DNA of 64,000 nucleotides from Gammaproteobacteria bacterium (GCA_030425295.1 JAUIAT010000009.1:1-64000); one strand, 5' to 3'. Shown: positions 15,854 through 25,393, counted from the first letter of the stretch. The notes: generated from the sequence alone by a model not told the origin. Translations and numbers: made by a program.

Positions 15854-17203
15854 TCACTTTGAAATTTTGATGCATCCACGAAAAAACTTTGAATCTGATG
15901 CAAATAACAATCCTTGAAACCTTTTATCAGAACCCATGAACCTGTAATCCTCTTCAATTACATGCTTAGAAGAAAATATAAATCTTTTATCTTGAGATTG
16001 ATAATGATAAAGGGAGAACTGCACCTCTTTAGAAACCTTTTCAATAAGAGAACCTTGATAATCATAATTTTTTTTGTTGGCAAAATCATCGATGTGCTTT
16101 CGTAAAATCATGTATATTTCTTCAAGATCTGAAATTGCACTACTATCATTTTCAGACTTTTTCGAAAAGGTGCAAACAACTGGGCTTTGCAAAGAATAAT
16201 AAACAGGATCAGGACTCTTATTACTAAAATCAAATTTAGCAGGAACTAGTATTGTTGGTGTGTGGTAAATTTTATAAATTTGGTGATATACATCCTGAAT
16301 TAATTTGTATGGTAAAGACGAATCATCCCCACAAGGTTTAAAGCCCAACTTGGCGCCACATGCAATTCCAAATAAATGCTTAACCGTTTCATTAAGATAA
16401 GGATTACTTTTAATATTCATTTCAGATTGAGACCTAGAAAAAGCCAAATCAAAAAACAGAGAGTTCTGCTCATGCTGTGACCTACGCATATACTTCTCTA
16501 TTAAATACAATTTAACTCTTAACCACTCCGGGCATTCTCTTATGCTATCAACCCAGCTTTCCGAAAAATAAAGCAACCTTGCTCTCCATTTGCTTTCTCC
16601 GGAAGCTCTAGTTATTTCTTTGAATAAATCCCAATGCTGATCTATTTTTTTTGGCGCAGCTTCGTATATACCTAAAGCTCTTTGTATTTTGTGATGCTGC
16701 CTACTTTTTCCAATATTTGGCAACATAAAAACACTGCTAGCTCCAGCTGACGCAGTAAGAATACTGTTAGATAGATAATTAAACGAAGAAACTCCGCTCT
16801 TAATCAACCTCCTAACACCAATAAAGTGACCTGGATTTTCGACATAAAGCGGAAGCATGCTTTTTTGATTTGAATAGATAATCTTCCATTCAAACTGTTT
16901 ATCAAGAGTCATTGTAAATGGTAAGCTTGTTGCACCATAACCTAAATTCTTCATTATATTATTTGGTGTCTCTGGAGAGCCCAGCCTATATAATTCACCG
17001 TCATCATTGGGAAGAAATGGCGTCTTCTCATCCCCTATAAGATCACCATATTTATAAGATGAAACATACATAGGATGGTCCTTGCCAGGGCTAACCTGTT
17101 CCACTAGGCGATAAAACTCAAAATCGATGCCTTTTATTACACTTGAAATATCATTCCAATATACAAGTTGAGTTCCATCCAGGACCTCAAGAGGTGAAGA
17201 CAT
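15854..17203 (-). CDS. Protein of unknown function, convergent with the borosin-like pair
   Basis: 449 residues, no signal peptide; one mildly hydrophobic stretch near 140-165 (SNSILTASAGASSVFMLP) is too weak for a sure membrane segment. Notable segments: YVSSYKYGDLIGDEKTPFLP (48-67) and WLRVKLYLIEKYMRRSQHEQ (about 223-242). Its stop lies 3 bases from that of the methyltransferase gene, with no terminator between, so transcripts probably overlap. I do not recognise the family. It could be an independent orphan or could act with the peptide pathway; opposite orientation argues against an operon. Confidence 0.6.
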   Translation of the reverse strand: MSSPLEVLDGTQLVYWNDISSVIKGIDFEFYRLVEQVSPGKDHPMYVSSYKYGDLIGDEKTPFLPNDDGELYRLGSPETPNNIMKNLGYGATSLPFTMTLDKQFEWKIIYSNQKSMLPLYVENPGHFIGVRRLIKSGVSSFNYLSNSILTASAGASSVFMLPNIGKSRQHHKIQRALGIYEAAPKKIDQHWDLFKEITRASGESKWRARLLYFSESWVDSIRECPEWLRVKLYLIEKYMRRSQHEQNSLFFDLAFSRSQSEMNIKSNPYLNETVKHLFGIACGAKLGFKPCGDDSSLPYKLIQDVYHQIYKIYHTPTILVPAKFDFSNKSPDPVYYSLQSPVVCTFSKKSENDSSAISDLEEIYMILRKHIDDFANKKNYDYQGSLIEKVSKEVQFSLYHYQSQDKRFIFSSKHVIEEDYRFMGSDKRFQGLLFASDSKFFRGCIKISK

Positions 17204-17415
17204 TTAATTTTCCCTATAAAACTTACTATTCCATTTTCTAACAAAGCCACATTTCGAATCACATTATACCCTCAAATTTTAGGGGAAAAAAAGTACCGTA
17301 AATTATTTGGGAAAATAATCAATTTTAAGATGTAAGCATCAATGTTGTAATTTCATTGTCGCGAATGACGAAAAATTAAGGGATTGCTTAAAAACCCAAA
17401 AACCAGGAGGTGAAA

Positions 17416-17685
17416 ATGAAAAAAGCAGCTAAAGCATGGCAAATATGCCAGGAATTTATTAACCCAATCGAAGGCTTTCAACAGCTAACGATAGACAGCA
17501 TAATTGAAAAACACTTCCAGATAGATTACTTTGGGCACGAGTTAACTGATATCAATTTTTTAAGTACACAAGCTCCTTGCTCACTACCTATAAACATGCC
17601 ATACAACTACTACAAAAAATCAAAGACAACCAAGAAAACGGATAATATTGATTCTATTCCTAATGCAATGACAATAATTCACTAA
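17416..17685 (+). CDS. Small orphan protein with a strong ribosome site
   Basis: 89 residues from the ATG at 17416; a GTG two codons upstream falls inside the AGGAGGTGA Shine-Dalgarno, which therefore decides the start. The near-perfect ribosome site argues that it is translated. The protein is a mix of an aromatic-rich first half (AWQICQEFINPIEGFQQL) and a Lys/Thr-rich second half, with two Cys. I do not recognise it. Confidence 0.5.
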   Translation: MKKAAKAWQICQEFINPIEGFQQLTIDSIIEKHFQIDYFGHELTDINFLSTQAPCSLPINMPYNYYKKSKTTKKTDNIDSIPNAMTIIH

Positions 17686-17897
17686 TCAATATCCCAAGGA
17701 GCAGCGATCTAAATTTAAGGGAGTTATTGTTATTGCTTTTTGTTTGGCGCATAAAACTGGTGAGTGGAGAAGTCAAAAAAATCCAATCCGTCTAATATTT
17801 TAAAAATGAGCCATAGAAAATAGGCCTCAGTACAGTTATTTTAGAAATGGTCTTGCTTAGATTAGAAATTTTTTCAAAAGGCCATTTGTATCTTTTA

Positions 17898-17921
17898 TAT
17901 CCCAGCTATCGCGCTGGGATA
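17898..17921. repeat. Palindrome TATCCCAGC / GCTGGGATA
   Basis: Perfect 9-bp arms around a 6-base centre, 12 bases downstream of the stop of the minus-strand gene at 17933. Probably a transcription-end hairpin or a short relative of the gcgggat repeats; no good T-run follows. Confidence 0.5.
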
Positions 17922-17932
17922 ACTTATATTTC

Positions 17933-18478
17933 TTAGACGAACTCGCGGCGACGTTTGGCTGGATACCATCTTGTAAACCACATTGGAATAGTAAATAAAG
18001 CTATAAATATTGGTTGAGTTAGCGCCCCCTCTTTGACAATACTGTCAACTAGCATAAATCCGTAAAGAGCTGTCAAAGTTAGCGATGTTGCCCACATAAG
18101 GGATATTTTGTAATTGATTTCGCGGAATCTATCTGTATGCCAGACATTTTTAGCTACTTCTTCCTTTGCATATTGAATGCTGAATGGTTTGCCAAGAGCA
18201 ATTGAAACCCACATTATTGTTGCAAGAGCTGAGTTAGATAAAATAAAAGCATTTGCATCAATAAAAGCTGCATAAGGGGTTCTAAACATTACGGCTAAAA
18301 ATCCAAAATAAATCATTGTGCCCCAAGCTAACACAAACCCTTTTTTCAAATGGTCATGAGTTAATATAGTAGTTGCTGCTAAGGCTGAAAGTGCTGCAGT
18401 TTCGTGCCCTAAGCTGGTCATGTTTGAAACTAAAAGATAAGTAATCCATGGAATAAATCCCTTTAATACGCTCGGCAT
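17933..18478 (-). CDS. Polytopic membrane protein of unknown function
   Basis: 181 residues with about five hydrophobic segments (near 10-30, 32-40, 45-65, 80-95, 128-148 and 152-170) and a basic C-terminus (WYPAKRRREFV). The start follows the stop of the MFS gene by one base, so the two form an operon. I cannot name the family; a transport or membrane accessory role is only suggested by the pairing. Confidence 0.65.
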   Translation of the reverse strand: MPSVLKGFIPWITYLLVSNMTSLGHETAALSALAATTILTHDHLKKGFVLAWGTMIYFGFLAVMFRTPYAAFIDANAFILSNSALATIMWVSIALGKPFSIQYAKEEVAKNVWHTDRFREINYKISLMWATSLTLTALYGFMLVDSIVKEGALTQPIFIALFTIPMWFTRWYPAKRRREFV

Positions 18479-18479
18479 A

Positions 18480-19694
18480 TTAATTCCTCCTAGGTGTTAA
18501 ATTGTAAGATGGATTGTCAATATTTAATGATAAATAATAAATTAACATTGCAAAACCTGACGCAATTCCCATAACTAAGCAAATACCCCAGGCAGCTTTT
18601 TCCCCGTATTGATGACCAACCCATCCTGAACTATAAGAGCCTATGATACTGCTCAAAAAATAAATCCCCCTCCATAAGCCAAGCCCCAAACCCTCTTTGC
18701 CTTTGGTAAAACATATTGTTGCAAGATGTTTGGATGGTGGGACAAATATCATCTCACCAATTGAGCCAACACATATAAAGAAAAGCCCCGCAATATAGGT
18801 TTCTGATATGCCAAATAGAAAATAACCAACTCCAAGAGCTAAGCCACCGAATCCTATCATTGATATATCACTATAATTTTGGAACTTTTTGGTTATATAT
18901 GCTTGTAAGATTACAACTAATAATCCATTAAATGAAAGCGCAATTATGGCTTTGTAAGAGTGCTCAAAGTTGCTAATAACATGAATTGGGAAAAATACTT
19001 TATACATTGAGTAAATTGTCCCAAAAGAGAATACGCAAATAATTATTAAAGCTGCTAGTTTCCAGTCAAAAGTTTCATGGCTTGTAGGGGTTGATTTTGA
19101 TTCTGCTTGTCTCAAGTTTTCCCTTCTTGGCAGGAGCAAAAGATACATGCTTACGCAAATACACATCGCACTTAATATATCAAATAGCAAGGGGAAGTGA
19201 TCCTCGCTTAACTTGCTCATCAGGCTTGCGGCAACTATGCCACAGAAGTTATAAATAGCGGTATATATTGCTATTAATCTTTTCTTTAAGTTTGCTTTTT
19301 CATCAGCTGTTTGGACAAGTGCTGTTAGGTTGGAAACTGCCAAAAAGACTGTACCCAGTCCACACATGACCATGCAGATCAGTAAAATAGTTTGATTGTG
19401 AGAATTTGCTACGCCAAAATATCCAATACTAAAGAAAAAGGAACCTATTGCTGATACCCGTAGTGGTGAAAGTCTGGTGGTTAAATATCCAGATATCCAC
19501 GAGCCACTTAGAGCCCCAAACGATGAAGCTGCAATTAATTTGCCGGTAGCAAGGTGGGATAAATGGATAATATGTGAAAAATAAATAGAGATGAAAAAGC
19601 ATGTGCTAATTGCAATTGATTCTATAGCTATAAGCGGGAATAATTTATATGATTCCTTAGGTAGCTTTGCTTTGAGGGCCAAATTATCACTCAT
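18480..19694 (-). CDS. Major facilitator superfamily transporter
   Basis: 404 residues with twelve hydrophobic segments and a charged central loop (LLPRRENLRQAESKSTPTSHE, about 188-208). The loop between segments 2 and 3 (SGYLTTRLSPLRVSAIGSFF) is a degenerate MFS motif A. The position resembles sugar- and drug-efflux members but gives no substrate. First gene of a two-gene unit with the 181-residue membrane protein; divergent from aspS. Confidence 0.8.
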   Translation of the reverse strand: MSDNLALKAKLPKESYKLFPLIAIESIAISTCFFISIYFSHIIHLSHLATGKLIAASSFGALSGSWISGYLTTRLSPLRVSAIGSFFFSIGYFGVANSHNQTILLICMVMCGLGTVFLAVSNLTALVQTADEKANLKKRLIAIYTAIYNFCGIVAASLMSKLSEDHFPLLFDILSAMCICVSMYLLLLPRRENLRQAESKSTPTSHETFDWKLAALIIICVFSFGTIYSMYKVFFPIHVISNFEHSYKAIIALSFNGLLVVILQAYITKKFQNYSDISMIGFGGLALGVGYFLFGISETYIAGLFFICVGSIGEMIFVPPSKHLATICFTKGKEGLGLGLWRGIYFLSSIIGSYSSGWVGHQYGEKAAWGICLVMGIASGFAMLIYYLSLNIDNPSYNLTPRRN

Positions 19695-19783
19695 AAGACA
19701 TAATAGTCTATACAGGGTCTTTTAAGTTGGCAACAGGCTCTATCCATATTCCAGGGGAAACGCTACAAAACATTGAAACCACA

Positions 19784-19792
19784 TGCTATAAT
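19784..19792 (+). promoter_or_regulatory. Candidate extended -10 promoter of aspS
   Basis: TGCTATAAT (TGnTATAAT) lies 38 bases before the aspS ATG. No convincing -35 at the right distance. Same nonamer as at 14874. Confidence 0.5.
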
Positions 19793-19829
19793 TCGCAGCT
19801 ATATTTTTAATTTTTTACCGGGTAGTTAA

Positions 19830-21632
19830 ATGCGTACACATTATTGCGGACAAGTAACCGAAGAATTTATTGGCCAACAAGTTGAAATCTGTGGTTGGGT
19901 ACATCGTCGCCGTGACCATGGCGGTGTAATTTTTATAGATCTTCGTGATCGCGAGGGTATTGCCCAGGTTGTTTGCAATCCTGAGCAAAAAGACACTTTT
20001 GCCAATGCAGAAAAAGTTCGTAATGAATACGTTTTAAAAGTAAAAGGTACGGTTCAACACCGCCCAGAGGGTACGGTTAACCCAGATCTACCAACCGGTA
20101 AAATTGAAATCGTTGCCGACGCTATTGAGATTCTTAACGAATCCGAGGGCACGCCTTTTAGAATCGATGAGCACCAAGAGATCGCAGAAAATACTCGCCT
20201 TAAATATCGTTATTTAGATCTTCGTCGCCCAGAAATGAGCAACAAGATGCGTATGCGCGCTCGTGTTAACCAATTTTTACGCCGCTTTCTAGAAGATGAT
20301 GGTTTTATCGAAGTAGAAACTCCATTTTTAACTAAATCCACTCCAGAAGGAGCACGTGACTACTTAGTACCAAGCCGCGTACATCACGGTAATTTCTATG
20401 CATTACCGCAATCACCACAGATCTTTAAGCAGCTTTTAATGGCATCAGGCATGGATAAGTATTTCCAGATTGTACGCTGCTTCCGTGACGAAGACTTACG
20501 TGCTGACCGCCAACCCGAATTCACTCAGCTTGATATCGAAATGTCCTTTGTTGATGAAAATGCTGTCATGGGCCTAATGGAAGATATGATTAGAAAGCTT
20601 TTTAAGAAAGCTTTAGATGTTGATCTACCGAACCCATTCCCAAGAATGACTTACCACGAGTCTGTAGCGCGCTTTGGTGTAGACCGCCCAGATCTTCGCA
20701 TCCCTCTTGAATTAGTTGAAGTATCAGACCTTTTACACGACACTGAATTCAAAGTGTTTTCAAGCCCTGCGAAAGACCCTAAAGGTCGCGTAGCAGCCTT
20801 GTGTGTTCCTAATGGTGGTGAACTATCCCGTAAAGACATTGATGAATACACAAAATTTGTTGGCAACTATGGCGCAAAAGGCCTTGCCTACATTAAAGTG
20901 AACGACGCAGATAAAGGTCGCGACGGCTTGCAATCACCAATTTTGAAATTCCTTAGTGACGAAGCAGTTGCTGGCATTCTAGAAAGAACTAAAGCAAAAA
21001 CAGGCGATTTAATCTTCTTTGGTGCAGATCGTGCTACAGTCGTCAATGATGCTCTAGGCGCACTTCGCGTGAAACTAGGCTCAGACCTGAACATGATTAA
21101 AGGCGAGTGGAGCCCTCTATGGGTAATCGACTTCCCCATGTGTGAATATGATGAAAAATCTAAACGCTGGCAAGCACTACACCATCCATTTACATCGCCT
21201 GTTAGCAAAGACCCTAAAGAGCTTAAAGATAATCCGGAAGGCCTGGCCCGCGCTTATGATATCGTGCTAAACGGATTTGAAATAGGTGGTGGCTCTATTC
21301 GTATTCATGATATCAAGATGCAACTAGAAGTCTTAAAAACTCTAGGATTCACTGAAGAACAGGCTTATGAGCAATTTGGCCACTTACTATCAGCTCTAAA
21401 ACATGGATGCCCTCCACATGGCGGCATTGCTTTCGGTATCGATAGATTAGTAATGCTTATGACTGGCTCGACTTCAATTCGTGACGTTATTGCATTTCCG
21501 AAGACTCAATCAGCTAGCTGCCCACTAACGCAAGCACCAGCTGAAGTGTCTAACGAACAGTTGTTAGAGTTGGCCCTTAGAAAAGCTAAACTCGGTAAAA
21601 CTGAAGAACTTGAGCTAAAGCTTAATAAATAA
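19830..21632 (+). CDS. aspS: Aspartyl-tRNA synthetase
   Basis: 600 residues, bacterial-type length with the GAD insertion. Anticodon-binding OB domain (1-110: [21 protein letters not shown]), class II core with motif 2 [23 protein letters not shown] and motif 3 [14 protein letters not shown]. His30 in RRRDHGG equals the His31 position that in Pseudomonas marks a non-discriminating enzyme, which charges both tRNA-Asp and tRNA-Asn; E. coli has Leu. If so, Asn-tRNA would be completed by GatCAB. Base composition is clearly richer in GC than the orphans around it, as usual for highly expressed genes. Confidence 0.97.
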   Translation: MRTHYCGQVTEEFIGQQVEICGWVHRRRDHGGVIFIDLRDREGIAQVVCNPEQKDTFANAEKVRNEYVLKVKGTVQHRPEGTVNPDLPTGKIEIVADAIEILNESEGTPFRIDEHQEIAENTRLKYRYLDLRRPEMSNKMRMRARVNQFLRRFLEDDGFIEVETPFLTKSTPEGARDYLVPSRVHHGNFYALPQSPQIFKQLLMASGMDKYFQIVRCFRDEDLRADRQPEFTQLDIEMSFVDENAVMGLMEDMIRKLFKKALDVDLPNPFPRMTYHESVARFGVDRPDLRIPLELVEVSDLLHDTEFKVFSSPAKDPKGRVAALCVPNGGELSRKDIDEYTKFVGNYGAKGLAYIKVNDADKGRDGLQSPILKFLSDEAVAGILERTKAKTGDLIFFGADRATVVNDALGALRVKLGSDLNMIKGEWSPLWVIDFPMCEYDEKSKRWQALHHPFTSPVSKDPKELKDNPEGLARAYDIVLNGFEIGGGSIRIHDIKMQLEVLKTLGFTEEQAYEQFGHLLSALKHGCPPHGGIAFGIDRLVMLMTGSTSIRDVIAFPKTQSASCPLTQAPAEVSNEQLLELALRKAKLGKTEELELKLNK

Positions 21633-21639
21633 GTAACCA

Positions 21640-21735
21640 TAACATGGTTTCTAATGATACATAAGCCTGCGGGGATCTGGCCGCTACGCCATCCTCGCCG
21701 CTCTCCAGCTATGCGCGACAGGTCCTCTGCAAAAT
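21640..21735. other. GC-rich intergenic patch
   Basis: About 80 bases (CTGCGGGGATCTGGCCGCTA and onward) are far richer in GC than the surrounding AT-rich spacer and contain no credible open frame on their own. They may be the remnant of acquired DNA or part of a larger structured element. No repeat copy was noticed elsewhere in the window. Confidence 0.35.
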
Positions 21736-21807
21736 AGTGCAAAATTTATCACTTCATGTTAATATTGGCGTGCATTTTAATACAATAAATTATCTCAGGT
21801 ACCTAAC

Positions 21808-23169
21808 ATGAATTCACAAGAACGACGCCACGCACTTTATGTTGCATGCATATTTGCTTTTCGCATGCTTGGACTATTTATGGTGCTCCCAGTTTTGGCG
21901 TTATATACCAAGAAAATTGATGGAGCCACTCCAGCGCTAATCGGTGTAGCATTAGGTAGTTATGGTCTTGCACAAGCAATTCTTCAAATTCCATTTGGCA
22001 TGTGGTCTGACAAAATTGGGCGAAAACCAGTTATCACTTTGGGACTGATTTTGTTTATCGCGGGAAGTATAATCGCCGCCCTATCCCACTCAATTTATGG
22101 GATTATTATTGGAAGAACAATTCAAGGTTGTGGTGCAATTGGCAGCACAACTCTCGCATTAATGGCTGATATCACACGCCCTGAGAAAAGAACTCAAGCT
22201 ATGGCCATGATAGGCATGACAATCGGTACTGCTTTCTTTATTGCGATGACAATAGGCCCAATGATTAATCATTGGTTCCACCTTTCTGGCATATTCTGGG
22301 TTACAGCCATATTTGCAAGCCTTGGCTTAGTAATTCTATGGGGAGCGCTACCAACACCGAAAACTCATGATGTACACCAAGACATCGAAACAGTGCCAGC
22401 ACGCTTTAAAGCAGCATTAACTAATCCAGATCTTGTTAGACTAAACATTGGAATTTTGGCGCAGCATGCAACACTAACGGCGTTATTCCTAGCAATCCCA
22501 ACAATTTTACAGCATGTAATTAAACTCGAACCTGGGCATCAGGCTTATTTCTATTTACCAATTATGATTCCAGCATTTTTCTTTATGGTACCTTTCATAA
22601 TAATTGCTGAAAAGAAACGTAAAATGAAAGCTGTATTTGTCGGAATGATCTGTACACTACTAGCAAGCGTACTGTTAATTCAAGCAGGGCGTGATTCAGC
22701 CTGGGCTGTCGGTGCTGCATTATTTGTATTTTTCACAGCATTCTCGGCACTCGAAGCCCTCTTACCATCATTAGTATCTAAATTTTCTCCACCACAAAAT
22801 AAAGGCACCGCTATGGGAATTTATTCTTCATTCCAATTCCTCGGCATATTTTTAGGTGGTGCACTAGGCGGTATGATTATGCAGCACTTCCAAATTCAAG
22901 GACTGTTTAGCTTTATTACTATTATGTTAATCTTTTGGCTATTAACTGCCCGCAGAATGCAACATCCCCCACATTTAGCAACAAAAATTTTAGACTTCAA
23001 TTCTGTTGCTAAACCCAAGTGGGACAAACTATTGCAGCAGATCAAGGACATGAGCGGAGTAGCCGAAGTACAGATAATTGAAAATACAGGGGTTGCTTAT
23101 CTCAAAGTGGATAATAAAATAGTACAAAAGGATCTAATAGATTCTTTAGTGAAACAATCTGAAAAATAA
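21808..23169 (+). CDS. yajR: YajR-like MFS transporter with C-terminal YAM domain
   Basis: 453 residues. Twelve membrane segments with a good motif A (IPFGMWSDKIGRKPVITLG) and the N-terminal FRMLGLFMVLPVLALY typical of YajR. After the last segment a soluble domain of about 65 residues (VAEVQIIENTGVAYLKVDNK) has the ferredoxin-like YAM pattern found in YajR. Substrate unknown; a proton-driven exporter is likely. Alone between aspS and ssb. Confidence 0.83.
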   Translation: MNSQERRHALYVACIFAFRMLGLFMVLPVLALYTKKIDGATPALIGVALGSYGLAQAILQIPFGMWSDKIGRKPVITLGLILFIAGSIIAALSHSIYGIIIGRTIQGCGAIGSTTLALMADITRPEKRTQAMAMIGMTIGTAFFIAMTIGPMINHWFHLSGIFWVTAIFASLGLVILWGALPTPKTHDVHQDIETVPARFKAALTNPDLVRLNIGILAQHATLTALFLAIPTILQHVIKLEPGHQAYFYLPIMIPAFFFMVPFIIIAEKKRKMKAVFVGMICTLLASVLLIQAGRDSAWAVGAALFVFFTAFSALEALLPSLVSKFSPPQNKGTAMGIYSSFQFLGIFLGGALGGMIMQHFQIQGLFSFITIMLIFWLLTARRMQHPPHLATKILDFNSVAKPKWDKLLQQIKDMSGVAEVQIIENTGVAYLKVDNKIVQKDLIDSLVKQSEK

Positions 23170-23234
23170 AAATTTTAAACAGTAATAAACAATCAACACA
23201 AAGAGCCTTCATATTTGAGGCAAGGTTGGTAGGT

Positions 23235-23290
23235 CTAGAGCAAGAAAAATACTCATTTACTCAAGTAAACTCCGTTTTTTCTTGCTCTAG
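23235..23290. repeat. Long hairpin element upstream of ssb
   Basis: CTAGAGCAAGAAAAA (23235-23249) and its exact complement (23276-23290) form 15-bp arms. A second perfect palindrome TTTACTCAAGTAAA lies inside. Imperfect pairing continues outward to about 23219-23307. Shares the CTAGAGC-GAAAAA core with the element inside the atp operon (58512-58629). Confidence 0.75.
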
Positions 23291-23346
23291 ATCTGCCAAG
23301 ATTGTCCAAATAGGGAGGTGACCATCTACTTTAGGAGTAATTTAAA

Positions 23347-23820
23347 ATGGCATCCAGGGGAGTAAACAAAGTAATACTAGTCGGTAATCTTGGCGCAGAC
23401 CCAGAAACCCGCTACATGCCTAATGGCACTGCAGTTACTAATTTAAACATTGCTACATCTGAAACATGGCGCGATAAACAAACTAATGAACAACGTGACC
23501 GTACTGAATGGCACAGAGTTGCTCTTTTCTCAAGGCTTGCTGAAATTGCTGGCGAATACTTAAAGAAAGGCTCAAAAGTTTACGTAGAAGGCAGTCTTCG
23601 CACACGCAAATGGCAAGATAAAAACGGAAACGATCGCTACACGACTGAAATCATTGCAAATGAAATGCAAATGCTTGATGCTCGAGGAGGCTCAACTGGT
23701 GGTAACGATAACTGGAATAACAACCGCCAAGAAAATTCTCAACAACAATCAAATCAAGCGGCTCCCGTACATTCTAATGACCAATGGGATACTGACTTTG
23801 ACGACGACGTCCCTTTCTAG
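23347..23820 (+). CDS. ssb: Single-stranded DNA-binding protein
   Basis: 157 residues. OB fold at 1-110 ([52 protein letters not shown]), then an Asn/Gln-rich linker and the acidic tail DFDDDVPF that binds partner proteins. Coats ssDNA in replication and repair. AGGAG lies 9 bases before the ATG. A strong terminator follows. Confidence 0.97.
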   Translation: MASRGVNKVILVGNLGADPETRYMPNGTAVTNLNIATSETWRDKQTNEQRDRTEWHRVALFSRLAEIAGEYLKKGSKVYVEGSLRTRKWQDKNGNDRYTTEIIANEMQMLDARGGSTGGNDNWNNNRQENSQQQSNQAAPVHSNDQWDTDFDDDVPF

Positions 23821-23833
23821 ACCTATTTTTTAG

Positions 23834-23857
23834 GCCCCGGCAACTGTCGGGGCTTTC
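23834..23857 (+). terminator. Rho-independent terminator of ssb
   Basis: GCCCCG, an 8-base loop, CGGGGC, then TTTCT, 14 bases after the ssb stop. Works for the plus strand; on the minus strand the flanking AAAAAATAGG side also gives T-rich sequence. Confidence 0.8.
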
Positions 23858-23891
23858 TATCTTCAAAAAAATCACATTCTCTAAATATTTT

Positions 23892-24089
23892 TTAAAGAAC
23901 TGATGGTAAGGCTAGAGCAAAAAGCATAGCTATTGGAATTATTGTCCAAACAAAATCAGCAGCAAAAGACTCATGAAATTTTTTGCCCGTATTAGCACCC
24001 TCTACTCTATTTTTGACAAGGACTACAAAAATCCCTAGTGAGGCTACCACCATCAAGAAAAAGCTAAGATAAAAAAACAAAGAATGCAT
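23892..24089 (-). CDS. Orphan cytochrome oxidase subunit II-like transmembrane protein
   Basis: 65 residues from the ATG at 24089 (GAGGTG 8 bases upstream; a GTG one codon earlier is also possible). Two membrane helices: LFFYLSFFLMVVASLGIFVV and FVWTIIPIAMLFALALPSVL, joined by a hydrophilic loop. The second helix with ADFVWTIIPI is the hallmark of the COX2 N-terminal membrane hairpin (usually E-x-x-WTxxPxxIL). The protein stops exactly where the CuA domain would begin. It may be a functional small protein or a truncated coxB; no other oxidase gene is nearby. Confidence 0.6.
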   Translation of the reverse strand: MHSLFFYLSFFLMVVASLGIFVVLVKNRVEGANTGKKFHESFAADFVWTIIPIAMLFALALPSVL

Positions 24090-24196
24090 CACAAAAACAC
24101 CTCATATATTTGAGACGGAGAATACACTTATTTGAAACTTAAAGCAATTTATCATAATATTCTTAGGTCTGCTGAATCGAAAACAAGGAATCAACC

Positions 24197-24679
24197 ATGA
24201 TCTCACTCATTGCTGCAATGGCTAAAAATAGCATTATTGGTCGTGATAACGACATGCCTTGGCACATGCCTGCCGATCTTAAACACTTTAAAGAATTAAC
24301 TTCAGGCAAACCAGTAATCATGGGGAGAAGAACTTTCGAATCAATTGGTAGACCTCTACCCAATAGGCCAAATTTAATTGTTACACGAAATACAAAATAT
24401 AAAGCCGAAGGATGTAGTATTTTTCACTCAGTTGAAGATGCTATTAAATCCGTTGAAGACCTGCCTGAAATCATGATAATCGGTGGAGCTGCTATATATG
24501 AGCAGGCTATGCCTCTTGCCGACAGAATGTATTTAACTTATATCGACCTTGAGACAAAGGGTGATACAAAATTCCCTGAATGGGTTGAATCAGACTGGAA
24601 GGAAATAGAGCGAATTGAACATTTAGCTGATGTAAACAACCCTCATAACTATGCGTTTATTACTCTAGATAGAACCTAA
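24197..24679 (+). CDS. folA: Dihydrofolate reductase
   Basis: 160 residues. ISLIAAMAKNSIIGRDNDMPWHMPADLKHFKELT is the conserved substrate site, with the catalytic Asp in ADLKHFK. NADPH site: VIMGRRTFESIGRPLPNRPN and MIIGGAAIYEQAMPLADRMY. Makes tetrahydrofolate. AAGGA precedes the ATG. Convergent with a methyltransferase gene whose stop is 4 bases away. Confidence 0.96.
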   Translation: MISLIAAMAKNSIIGRDNDMPWHMPADLKHFKELTSGKPVIMGRRTFESIGRPLPNRPNLIVTRNTKYKAEGCSIFHSVEDAIKSVEDLPEIMIIGGAAIYEQAMPLADRMYLTYIDLETKGDTKFPEWVESDWKEIERIEHLADVNNPHNYAFITLDRT

Positions 24680-24682
24680 AAA

Positions 24683-25393
24683 CTATTTTTTTCTGGCCCA
24701 GCAAATCATATTTTCCGTCAGAATATCAATGCTACTACCAGATTCAATTTTCTTGGCGAATCTCAATATATTTTTTATTATTTGCCAAAGCACCCACCTA
24801 ACCTTTCTTTGTAAAGTATTAGGTTTAGGGAAAGCTTCTTTAAAATGTAAATCTTCAAACTGCTCATTTTTAAGTATTTGCATCAAAGAATTGGGGGTTA
24901 AAGCAAGTTTGTGGGTAATATCACCATATGCAATATTCCCTCCCATGAACCCAGCTACATTAGGAAGTCTTATTATTATCATTCCGTTTGGCTTTAACGC
25001 TTTTCTCACAAGTGGAAATAATTTTGATAGTTCTTCCAGAGTAAAGTGCTCAAAAAAATCAATTGCAATAATACAATCATACTCACCCTGACTATTCTCT
25101 AGACATTCAAACACATCGCCTAACTCCGCAGGTAAAGACCGCGTTTTAGCTATATGTATCTGCTCAGGAGAACAATCTACCCCTTTAACATGAGTAAAGC
25201 CGTGATTCAAAAGAGAATACAAAAATGATCCATTACCACAACCAAGTTCAAGAATATTTGAATCCTTATCTAATTGATTAACCATATCAAAAAACAGAGT
25301 TATTGGGTCATTCTCTTTAACTAGATTATAATCCTGGTCTTGGTCTGCTTTGGTAGAAAGATATTTTTCATACACTTTGTCTCGATAATCCAT
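24683..25393 (-). CDS. Class I SAM-dependent methyltransferase
   Basis: 236 residues. Motif I ILELGCGNGSF (about 46-56), VKGVDCSPEQI (acidic loop) and YDCIIAIDFFEHF are a Rossmann methyltransferase of the Methyltransf_11/23 type. The second half (LRKALKPNGMIIIRLPN) is the common post-motif. Substrate unknown; similar enzymes act in glycan modification or on small molecules, and this one lies next to the surface cluster. Ends against folA. Confidence 0.8.
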   Translation of the reverse strand: MDYRDKVYEKYLSTKADQDQDYNLVKENDPITLFFDMVNQLDKDSNILELGCGNGSFLYSLLNHGFTHVKGVDCSPEQIHIAKTRSLPAELGDVFECLENSQGEYDCIIAIDFFEHFTLEELSKLFPLVRKALKPNGMIIIRLPNVAGFMGGNIAYGDITHKLALTPNSLMQILKNEQFEDLHFKEAFPKPNTLQRKVRWVLWQIIKNILRFAKKIESGSSIDILTENMICWARKK

